Shown piece by piece: positions 37,801-49,800 of a stretch of DNA of 64,000 nt. The notes under the pieces are model-generated. The model did not search any database. It saw only the letters and a list, made by a program, of their open reading frames with translations, and had not been told where the DNA came from. This DNA is from Eumeta japonica. Taxonomy: Eukaryota; Arthropoda; Insecta; Lepidoptera; Psychidae. Each line of letters begins with the position of its first letter. The first letter of the stretch is position 1. The DNA is taken from the NCBI GenBank assembly GCA_005406025.1, contig BGZK01002069.1, forward strand, positions 1 to 64,000, given 5' to 3'. The position numbers and the translations under genes are program-made.

Positions 37801-40800
37801 AGACGATTTAAAAGCACGGCCTATAACAAAAACATCCATTCCAAAATTTGAAAAATCCCTTTTTATAGGTAACAGTTACAAGTTTCCAATACAAAACTAT
37901 TATCACGTGTATATGAATCACATTTCATCGTATTTTTATTTTTTATGAATGTTTCCTGTTTTTATTCCTGTAAGTTTTGGAAATACTTTAAAGCATTTTT
38001 TCAGCGAACTACGTCGCTAAGAAAAAGCTACACCCTCGCATTTACCAATTACATTTTCAGAAAATCGGACAACCCGCGTGTGCGGCAAATCGGACGCGTC
38101 GTGCTACACCAAATTCATAAGTAAGAGGCACATGGTTATATTGTATTTTGTTAGAAGATATTCGATATATCAGGGCTTCCCAAACTGTGCGTCGCGACAT
38201 TGTCCCAAGGGCGTCGCATGTCGATGCGACCGGGTCGAGTGAGCCACAGGGTACTTTAAGGAGCGCCGTGCGCATTGTGACAAACATCCCTAAGTTAGTA
38301 CTAAAATTAGTAAATATTTTTGAGGGCTGAGTTGAGAGGCGTCGTAAAAAATGGTAAAGTTCCAAGGGCGTCACAGTAAAAAATAAGTTTGGGAAACCCT
38401 GCGATATATCATTAAGGAGAATTCTTAGAAACCGATTTTTTAAAATTTTTCTTTCAAGTCTAATATGGCGAGGTGGGCATAGCGGAAAATTCGCAGTGCA
38501 ATTGGGTTTTTTGAAAAAAAATTTTTTTTTGAAATATGGAAAGATCATATATAAGTTTTATAACAAAACAATTTTTATTTTTTTTTTTCTGCAATAATTA
38601 AAAAGCTATATCAAAATAAAAATTAATTTTTGAATCCAGTACCGAAGACGCGCCGACAACTCCCGAACAAATCCGAGTGCGTGTGACGTCATAATGTTAG
38701 TTGTCACTCGTAGTAGTATACGGAGATAATAAGTGTAGTGCTTTTTGAGTTTTGATTTATTTTATTCTGTCACATTGTTAAATACTCAAAAATATATAAA
38801 AATGTCAAATCTCAAAAGTTACCGCTCTTATTTTGTACCATTATGTACAAATACTACAAAGACAACTCCGGAAAAGATGTTTTCAAATGTTCCTCAAAAC
38901 GAGAAACGTCGAAAAAAATGGTTTCAAGCAGTGCTCCGAGATAATCCTAAAACAAAATCGAACTTTTTTTGTTGTGAAGATCACTTTGATGTAAGTATTT
39001 CATATTCATATTGTCATTAGTTACTTATAATAGCTGTAAACGCTGCACTATTATGGAATTGCTATAACATTATGACGTCACAAGTATGGTGGCCATTCGT
39101 GGCGCGTTCACAGTCACGTGATTTTTTTTTAAATTTTATCAATTTTTAATCGCTTATAATTAATTGAAAAAAAATTTTTTTTTTCGTTTTTCAAATAACA
39201 TATCAATAAAATTAATAATTAAGTTTTAAAATACATAAAAAAAATAAATATTTTTTTTTTCAAATTCCCAATTTCGGGAGTGATTTCCACTTCAATTATC
39301 GATAATGAAATAACCCTGTACTGCACAATGACGAACGTGACAGCGAATCTTTTTATATCGGCGTCGATAAGGACGTGCAGTTATGTTAACTTCGAAAATC
39401 GATTGTTTTTGAAGTTTGTGGCATTAGATGTTTGGCAGACTTCTAATTTAATTTTGAATCATAAATTGACCATAGCGCATAAACAGGGCTTCAAAACCTC
39501 TAAAGGTTGCTTCCATCAAAATAAAAAAGCATAGAAGTATTCCTACATAAACAAAATGACCAAACGAAATTGGCATCGTAGTAGGCGTGGCATACGATAT
39601 TGGCTTCGCCGCCGTACAGATATTCTTTCCCTTTCTGTCGTCATCGAGTGTGTTCATTCTTTCTCTTTCTTTTTCTTCGGTTAAGAAATAACAATGTCAT
39701 TCGAAATTACATCTAAAAATGAAATAATAAGGTTCTTTTTAAGAGATTTTTTGGTTTAAAAATATATCGTATATCCTCATTTACATTTGTGCGAATTGTG
39801 TGCCACGAATGAAGGCAAATTGTTCGATTTCACACTTTTCTATTTCTATGGTTACTTCCCTATTTCGTTGCGAGCAAAATGAAATGCAACACAATTCTAA
39901 ATTATTGCGTCAACAATGTTTATTACAAGATCTCGCACGATATAAAATCCTAAGATTAATGTACCACGGCTTCTTGTAATCTTAAAAAAATATATCGAAC
40001 TGCCTCCATATCTTACGGAAATAATCGGGGAATAGAAGGCTTACTTACCCCTTACGCGTCCTATAGAACCATAAAATTTGCTTGTCACCGCACAAGCCTT
40101 TTGCACGTCGCATGTGCTGGAAGTTCCAATGTTCCCTTCTTGTTGGTGGTCGTTTATTGTGACACCTACCTCCCCGCCAATCAGAAACGAGAGTAAGCAA
40201 GAGAAACGTATATGTCGTATAATAGACAATAATGTATATAAATGTTTATTTGTATTGAATTCAGTATAAGTGATATTAAACAAACAGCGCAGAATTGGAG
40301 CGACGACGTCCTATTCGTGACTTTGCCTTTTTTTTCGTATTTCGTAACAAAAATCTGGGCGAATAATAGAATTCTTCCTTTGTCATTTGTTTTTTGTAAA
40401 TATAAAAGTCACGTAAGAACAATAACAGACCTGCCTTTTATACAGAGCCGGGTTATGCATGTCGAGGCCCCTAGGCAATGCTCGTCTTGGGGCCCCCCTA
40501 CCCTCTTCTAACTTCCTAATATATTTTTTCGCTAACACAACACAAATTTATTCATAATTACGCTGTTTTTTACGACATAGGTATATCATTACATTATTCA
40601 ATAAAAATATTGAATCAAATGAAAAGAATGTCTATGCATTTTTAAAAATAAAATATTTCATATATTATGCTTAAATATTAACTCTTCTAACTTTTTTTGA
40701 TACAAAATCGTTCAAGACATCCTGAAAGTTAACCTTTTCCAATACATTATTTTCAATTGCCATTATGGCCAATGAATTTAAACGGTTTTAAGACATCGTT

Positions 40801-43800
40801 GAACGAAGACAGTTTTTAATTAATTTCAATTTGGAAAAGTTTCGTTCACCAGTGGCGTTTGTAATCATTAGACTTCTATATATTTACAAAGCTGTCATTA
40901 CATTCGGGAAAGTTGACTGTGCCATGTTACCAATAATCAGTTTGTAAGACTTCTCGGCAGGCATAATTTTTTTACCGGCGTCTTCTAATTGTAAGATGAA
41001 GTATTTATATTGCACCATTTCATCTATAAACTCAGGCTCAATATCCTCGAAATAATGTTCCTTAAACTTTGTACAAGCCTGTCTAATTTCAACGTCGGAT
41101 TTTGTCGAGAAATCTGTTAGAAACCCAAACAGATTATTTATTTCCCGGTAAGCTTCTAGGCGCCGCGACAGTTCTGTACACAGCATGTCTAGTACTGGCA
41201 AATATGTATCAACTTTTAACTTCTCTTTTCCTCTGAACACAACTTCTTCTGCAGCTCCGTCATCGTGATGTCTTTTCCTTTTTCGCACACGCTGATTCTC
41301 ATCACTGTATTGAGTATCAGTTTTCTCATTTGCCTTAGTCTCGTAGTCGTCAAATAATTCTCTCTGTGAAATTAAAAAATGTAAAAGGGATTTTAAAAGA
41401 TCGACTGCCGTTCGAAGTTCAATTGTTTTCTTTGTAAAGATATGCTGACACCATTGATCTGATCTAGTATGGCAGCCCAGAATACGGCCATTACAGCATT
41501 TTCATTTTTCCCAAGTCATTCAATAGACATTTGGCTTCGTGAATCGCTTGTGATGTCTGAGTCTCATCGCCAGCAATAGACTGCAAAGCTTTCTGAAAAC
41601 TGTTGTAACCATTTGCCAAAGCCTTAGTAGCATCAGCCCTTGCACACCATCTTGTATCGGATACTCTTTTCAGAACCAATGACGAATCTTGCTTACGTTC
41701 ATCACCTTTTCGAGATGTTTGAGCATAATTGCCCACCGATGAGTTGATGCCGAAAAAAGTTGTATAGTGCCTGTACAAATCCGAAGAATGAGATTGCTCC
41801 AACGCAGCTTTCCGCTGCACGCACTCCAACCAAATTCAGTGAGTGCGCTGCACAGGAACGTAGTGTGCGAGGTGATTTATTCTCTTAATATGCGCCTGGA
41901 GACCATTGTAACAACCAGGCATATTCGACGCATTATCGTAAGACTGACCTCTCAAATTTCTTACATCAATGTTATATTGGCTTAAAAAAATTAATATCTC
42001 GGTGGCTAGTTCTTCCCCTTTGTGGTTCTGTATGAGAAGAAATTTAAGAAAACGTTCAGCCACTTCTCCATTCGACGTAACATATCTCAGCACTACAGTC
42101 AACTGATCAGTGTGTGATATATCTGGTGTCGAATCGACACTTATTGAGAAGTATTTGGCTTCAATGATTTCATTAACAATATATTTTAAAACCTTATTTC
42201 CCAATATTTCAATAAGTTCCTCGCAAATCGTTCCAGACAAATACGATTGTTTCCCTTTGCCTTCATTACCATATTTTGCTAAATGCGAACTAAGAAACGG
42301 ATCGTACTCTGCGATTAACTCTAAAATTCCCAAATAGTTGTCATTATGTTGAGAACCGAGAATTTCATTGTCATCACGAAATGCTAATCCACGGGATGAT
42401 AAAAATTTTATCACTGAGATAATTCTTTCTAAAACTTTCTTCCAATATTCTCTTTCTTTGTTAAATGTAATCTCCAAAGAAGTATCGATTCGTCCGTGAA
42501 TGCGTCGTCTACTAATCAGTATCTGTACACATACTCGGTGAGTTGTATTATTCTCATGCGATTGGATTCGATGCAACGCATTTTTCCAATCAGAAAATCC
42601 AGTTTGAGAGTGTGATCGGTTTTGTGCTTCACCATGGAAAACAGTATACTTTTCCAGTAGACGGAGAATACATGAGCCACTCCCGTTTGATTTTTTGATT
42701 TTACCACCACTTATGTGTTTCCGAAAAAACATAGACTGAGAAAAAAATCTTTTACTGTCGTCGTATTGTCGGCTTGAAGCAGAAAAATGACACTCAAAGT
42801 GTTGACATTCGTTAGAGTCTCTAGTACACCAAAAATCTTGCATTTCGTTGGTAATATTTTGCCATAAGCCAATGTCATTCTGGTATTCTACCTCTAGATG
42901 AACTACGTTTTGATGTATGACCTCTGTCTCGGCTTCACTTTCCTCTGCACCAACTAACTTAGGTGTTTCTTGATCCTGGCCAATTTGTTCAAAAGGCTCG
43001 CAAGGAACGGGTCTGCTGCCAGAAACACGTACTAGAGAGTCATGAAGTTGATGTTCCTTTGATTCGCAACTAAATCCGAGTTTGAAAAGGTTTTGTGTCT
43101 TCTTTAATTGTTCATTAAGCTTATTTTGTTGCTCTTGCCGCTTTTTACGTTTTTCTGAACCACTTTGGTGTTTTTTCTTTACGGGTACCTCCGACATTTT
43201 GTTCCTGAAAGAAAGAATCTTTCGGTTTAAAACAGAAATGAAATTTTCACCTTAGCAGCTCAAACATATTGGGTTTCCTGCTTAATAATAAACACCCAAA
43301 CTAATAAAACTCCCTAAGTGAAAATATTTGATAACGTTGAAATTAAATAAAATATCTAATTGAATAATGAAACGGCACTTCACATTTGTCAAGTTAGGTA
43401 TCAGGTAATAAAATATGTAAAAAATAATAAAACTTACGTATAGTAATTTTAACTTCAGTTTATGAAACTTTAGTTTACACTACACTGATTTTCACTCGTC
43501 GTTTCACCGATTTTCTCGAAGCCCGAAGCACTTCTACAGTCTTTATAAATAAATATCTAATACTTTGCCTAAATTCATAAGTTTTGAAACACAAACTGTA
43601 AAACTCTCTTTTATTCACAGCCGTAAACTCGCAAACAAATTGCACGAAGTGAAAATTGAACGATTAAATTAAAAGTGTTTCGAAAATATTGTCTAACACA
43701 ATACAACGTATGTATTTAACGAATCGGGAATTCCCGGTTATGCGAATGAACCAGTACTGCCAACCTTGTGAAAGTAGCTTGGCCATAGAATATACATATC

Positions 43801-46800
43801 TATGGTAGGTACCAGTACGTACAGTAAGTGCATTCACAACGTAGAGTTTTGCGCGTTTTTCAAGCGTGTTGTATTACAAAAGCTGCTCTGGCCGTATAGT
43901 CATCTGATTAGTCGGCGTTAAAATTACCGCGATAAAATTGCTTGCGATTATATTACTGCGTTATTGATTACCATAATATTAATATCTAATTTGGAATCCG
44001 TTCCGAAATGTACTAAAATAGCGTCGATGTAATGTACAGAGCAAGACATTTGTCATTGAAATTTCAAATTAAATTTTTACTGTTTAAGAAGCATTGTCCA
44101 TTTTTTTTCCTGTAGCTCAGGGCCCCTGAACGTGGCGGGGCCCCTAGGCAGTTGCCTACAGTGCCTAATGGATAAAACGGCCCTGCTTTTATATCAAAAT
44201 GACCATTTCTCTATGGATATAATCACAGTTTTCTCGTTTTCAATGTAAAAACGTTTCCATTGAATGCGTTTCCGTCACTGAAATCTTTCAACGTTGCGAC
44301 GTGAACGGTCGACGTACGAAAAGAGACGTCGATGTCAAACGAGAGGACGTATCGAACAACACTTTGTCTGATCGAACAGTTTCGTTGGAGGTGGAACCCC
44401 AAGCTGACTGCGGCTGCCTGCCCGCCTGCGCGGAGCTTTCGTACGCGAAAAGGACCAGCCGCTCTCCTCTGAGAGAACGACTCCTCAACGAGAACCTGCT
44501 GGGAAATAGGACTGCTCAATATTTCAAGTTGGTGATGGCATCGTTGTCTTTTTTTAATTTGCGCACTTGCTCAGAGGTTTTTGGATACACTAATGTTTTT
44601 AACGTTTTACAAAGCTTAAGCTCTTCCTGTTTCAAAGGGCGTTTACTTCATAATTCAATTAATTTTCTTTTTATATAATGCATACGTACCGCAGGTGGAC
44701 ACGGTGGGTCTCGAAGAAGATACGTATTAAGTCCTAATCAGTACGCTGGCCCGATTAATGCTAAGAACTTTTCAAATTTTTAAGTGTCGTTCAAATTTCT
44801 CCGATGTGCAAGTTTCGTCATGACGCTTTTCTTCATTGATAAAACAAATGATATTTACATTTCGTTCTGCAAATGATTTAGCAAAGACGTTTTAGAAATG
44901 TTTAGGATTAGGACTCAGATTCCAGTTTCTTTACTCTTAAACAACCGTAGTAACCCCTATTCCAGAATAAGTTGATTATTTTCTGATATACAGACAACCA
45001 AGTAAACATAAATAAAATTACATAGATAACACATAGAAATTAATACATAGCATTTAAGAATAAAAATAGATAACTTACGTTCGGTACTGTATAATGATGA
45101 CCCTAAGAGATTACTATGATTTGCCTAAACCGTAAACTTATTCCTAGACTTCTTTCCTAGATCGTTAAATACGTTAACTTTCTTGACACGAATATTACCA
45201 TATAATTCTTTTAAAAAGCTTCTATTTAAACACCTAGCCACACCCCTACATTGTAGTTTTATAACATGTAGATCTAATATTACTCCACTTCGTAAAATAT
45301 AAATCTCGACTCCGATAATAAACTGGATTACAATAATCATTAATCAATACCGCGTCTATTATTTATTTAGGAAATGAAGGCCTGCATGAATGATTTTGAC
45401 CGTATTACTTATAATCAAAATGTAATATCCTTATATTATTATTTTTTTTTGACGATAAAATTGATGGCTACTCAATTGTAAGTATTTTGAAGATATTCCA
45501 GTATAAATAGGGTGTATTCATACTGGAATATCTTCGAAAGTATATTACAAATACTCGTAGCTGACACTCGGTAGGCGTAAAATTTATTTTTAAAAATCAC
45601 GTAAGTTCCCATGAGTCGCTTTTTATAAAATACAGCCTATATGTTGTCCCAAACTACGTTCAAGTTACCCGTAAAAGTCCTATCAAAATTCGTGTGGTAA
45701 TTGTAGAGACATGCGTATACAAACACGGAAACACAGAGATGACGCTTTTATAACTAATGTTATAGATCTTGTTACACTCTCTTCATTACACGCAATCAGT
45801 TTTTGGTAAATATCACCACACTGGCTATTGAGTAGAGATTGCATATACTTACTCATACTCAATATCCATACACCTCCACCTACAAGTATATAAGTACAAT
45901 CGTATTATAAGTATTAAATGGTCGTATAGTTAAATTTCGAATAGTCAAGGTTTATTAATTTTATTTTTTTTTTCTATTCAATCATCGTCTTGCATTAAAA
46001 ATGAAATAAAATTTGGGGAACTTATAATCAGCTTTGTTAATGTATATTTTGAAAGTTTAATACAAAATTTCTATATCTATAAGTTTGCTTTACAACAATA
46101 AATATATTTTTTTAATGTACACACACGATAGTTGTACAGTTTTATTGTATGGATGAAATTGAGAATAAAAATAATAATTAACATTAAATGTCGCAATCTG
46201 ACCATTGAAGAGGTAAATACCATCTTTGATGTGACAGAAACGCTGGCGTTTCTGTCACATCAAAGATGGTATTTAATGGATGGTATTTATGGTCCAGTAA
46301 CGGAGAATTCCATGTTAAAGTTGTACCGGGAAGTTCTAAACTATAATCTTCGTTTATTCCGGCGGTTAGACGGAGCGAGTTCCTGATATTGATTCGCTAT
46401 TTAATCGTATCATGAAAACTTTATTAGAGCGTAAAAGGCTTTCAGGGAAAGATAGATAAGCTTTAAAAGCCCCTCCGAAGTCTATAATACTGTATATGAA
46501 AAACGTGATCTGAAATATAAAACGCTGCCTATTAGCCACCCTGCCTATATTAATATACTACCTATTGCTCTATCTCTCTCTCTTACTTATGTTTCCCGTG
46601 AATTCTTGACGCAGAGAGAACATGCTGGTGGTGCACTTCTTTTTCGAGGAGACGTCCTTCGTGAGGTACACCAAAGGTGAAATATTCGGACTCACTGAAT
46701 TCCTATGTAAGTATTGACGTATACATATTTATTTTAAGCATTATGGTCCCGATTTTCGACAATATATATGACTACTGATGACGCGCATTTCTACCATAAT

Positions 46801-49800
46801 TAAAAGGACGACACACCCGTAAAATCATTTCTGAATCTGTTTTCACAGACGTTGAAAGACGATTTGAGCTCTTCCTCAAATCATCTTTCAAAACTGAAAA
46901 CTGGAATGATTGAGAGAGATAATAATTGTTGAACAATATGAGGTGTTGAATGTACTCTATAATCAACCATTATGTTCTTGTCTTATATATTGCTTTTTTT
47001 TTTTAAAGCGAGGACATTTATATGTGTGCGTTTAATGATTAAATAAGTACTTATCTATCAATATTTACGACTAATTTTGCGAAATTTTTAACTCGCGAAA
47101 TAACCGCAATATGGCTGACTGATCACTTTTGCCGTTACTGAAAAATAAAGACGAATATTATTGAGTGGAGCAAAGATATCTAATCGTCATACGCTGCCGT
47201 CCTAAAAGCTCGACTGTGTTTTATGAAACAGAACGAGTTTATTAAATATTTGAGGTTTAGTCTTTTTCAATAACGAATTTTCTTTTGTTACATTAGTGGC
47301 GACAAAGTTTTTCGTCTCACTTTTTATTGAAAGCAACTTAAGATTGAATTTCGCCAGTCGTTCAAGTAGTGAATGACACTCAAGATTTTCAAATATAATC
47401 ATATAGGTTTTTTTTTTCTCACTTTCGCGCAAAAATCTCTAGCAGACCCGTTCTATTAAAACGGTTAAACACAAAAAAAAAAATAAAAACCAAAAATAAC
47501 CATAAAAATAGTTGAATAATGAAGTCTTTTTTCATATTTTACAACTATTTTGTTAAATAAGCTAGTAGGTACTTCATCCTTTTTGTAAATATCGGAATAA
47601 AAACTGAGTACTCACTCATTAAACGTAATTCCAGATGCTTTTAAGTCATTTCCTGTTCTAGAATCGCTGTTTTTTATAACGCAAAGAGGCAAAATATGTA
47701 GGTAGGTTAATAAGTAATTAATTTCAATTCAAATTTTTTTCAAATTCAAAATATCTTTATTTCATAGGCTACAAAATAACATTTGAAATACGTCATAATT
47801 TTTTGCGAATTCACACTTTACCGCTCGTTCGAAAGGCAGTTTTGCAATTCTGGGTATACTAGATTATTTTAACAGCCATTGAGGAGTAATTTCTGGCGAC
47901 AACTCGCAGTGTTATCCCTGACTTTTCACCGCTAAAAAGTGTTATGGCTTCCGTCATCAGCTCAGCAGTGTGAGATGATAACTATCAGAAGCAAAAACTA
48001 AAAAAAAGAGCTCAGACACTATACGTGCCTACAATATTTGAGGGTATCCCTAGATTTCCCCGAGATTCGAACGTCAGATTCTAATTTAGTGACTATTTGA
48101 AAAATTTAAAAAAAAGTACTTGACAACTACGTCACCTATCAAAATACGAACTATCTTATCTCTCAAGTTGGACCAAATTACATATAAATGCCAAGTTTCA
48201 TTAAGATCGTTGTTGTTAAAAAACAACCACGATGAACTCTAAAGTTCATCCTGGACAAACATCGTGTCACTGGATTTATATGTTAAGATTAATCGAATGA
48301 AAATATACGACGTCAACGTAATGGGTGTTATAAGAACAATAGGAGATCGATAGTAGAACTGTCATTGATATTGCAAAAAAATAAAATAAAATAAATCTGT
48401 TGATCCGATCGCTTCACACTTCGCAGGATCACCCGCAAGGCTAATATATTACCTGAAAATATCATCAAAATCGGTCCAGCCGTTTCGGAGCCCATGGGGA
48501 ACATACATACACACACATCGACTTTTATATACATATATATATACAGATTGCGTTTGATTTTGTTTTGAAAAAAGCTATCCTCAAACTTCCGTTTTACTTG
48601 AGGGATAAGTAGCCTTACGAACGAGTGATAATAGAGTAGTTTACATTTTTTTATGTTACTGTATTTAAAGCTTTTTTATTCGAATGGCAGTGTAGTTGAA
48701 GCGTATTTTTGACAACTATAAAGATGACTGAGTAATGACTGTTTCAAATCGCTAATCAGACAGAGAAGGCGCTAGTACACGGTGACGTCATTGTCCACTA
48801 GCGCCATATAAACTCGAAAACTCTGTTTTTCAAGGAGATAGCATAGACTTTTGATGCTCGTAGTTCATTGTTTTATTAACCGATTTTAATTTTGATTCCA
48901 CTTGTACTCATCGTGTCAAGTCAGCGTACGTAATTCATGAACAAATATAATATTTTAAACATCGGTAAAGTATCCTATTCAAGGAAAAAAATTGGTAATA
49001 CTAAAAAACTGTAAAATCTTGTGATGTATGTCAAGTTTCATATTATAACATATTTTGAATTAGAATATTGAATTCATTATCCGATATTCGGACACCAAAA
49101 TATCAGGCCAAACGGGACCTAACATGGATATCGAACACCTGGTTACCAGAAACGCGTATTATGTACCCAGAATCGAGAATCAACAGAATCTTCGGAATTC
49201 TAAACATCCAGACGTCGTATGTGAGTACGAGATTCTCGAATATACCGGTATCGCCATATTCAAATAAACGGAGCATCAAGTATCGAATATTGGATAGCCA
49301 GACGTATGCGTACTAAGATATTAAATATAATTTAAGGCACTTAAAATCACAATTATTTAATTAAAATTGTTTTGTGGTCGAACTTTTTAATTAAATAATG
49401 TATTTTTTCTAGTCTTTAAATTCAAAACCATCATCAATCGCCATGTTGGAAATGAAGATGTGATAACTAATATGACTAACAACAATAATAAAAATTCTGT
49501 ACGATTTGTATTAATACTACTGGTGACAGAAGTTAAAATAATGACTTATAAATCTTTTATCTGTCTGTCTGTCTGTGTGCTTCTTACATACACTAAACAC
49601 AAAAACTAACCCACCAGATTTTAATGATTACTCTTCTTGGAGTTTAATTTAATACCCGCAAAATCATATTAAACAGCCCTTTCGAAATTGGCCATAGAAA
49701 TATTTTGATGACTTGAAGAGTGTGTATTATGTTTGCAGCGAACACGGGAGGCCTCCTGGGCTTGTGCATGGGCTTCAGCGTGATGAGCGCCGTGGAACTG

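Noticed and set aside
44228..44379. Strong-looking acceptor at 44228 for ppk exon 11
   Set aside because: The phase does not fit exon 10, and the added residues do not resemble the ENaC ectodomain.
46132..46386. 84-codon open frame across the 46214 palindrome
   Set aside because: It has no domain, and the palindrome itself creates part of the frame.
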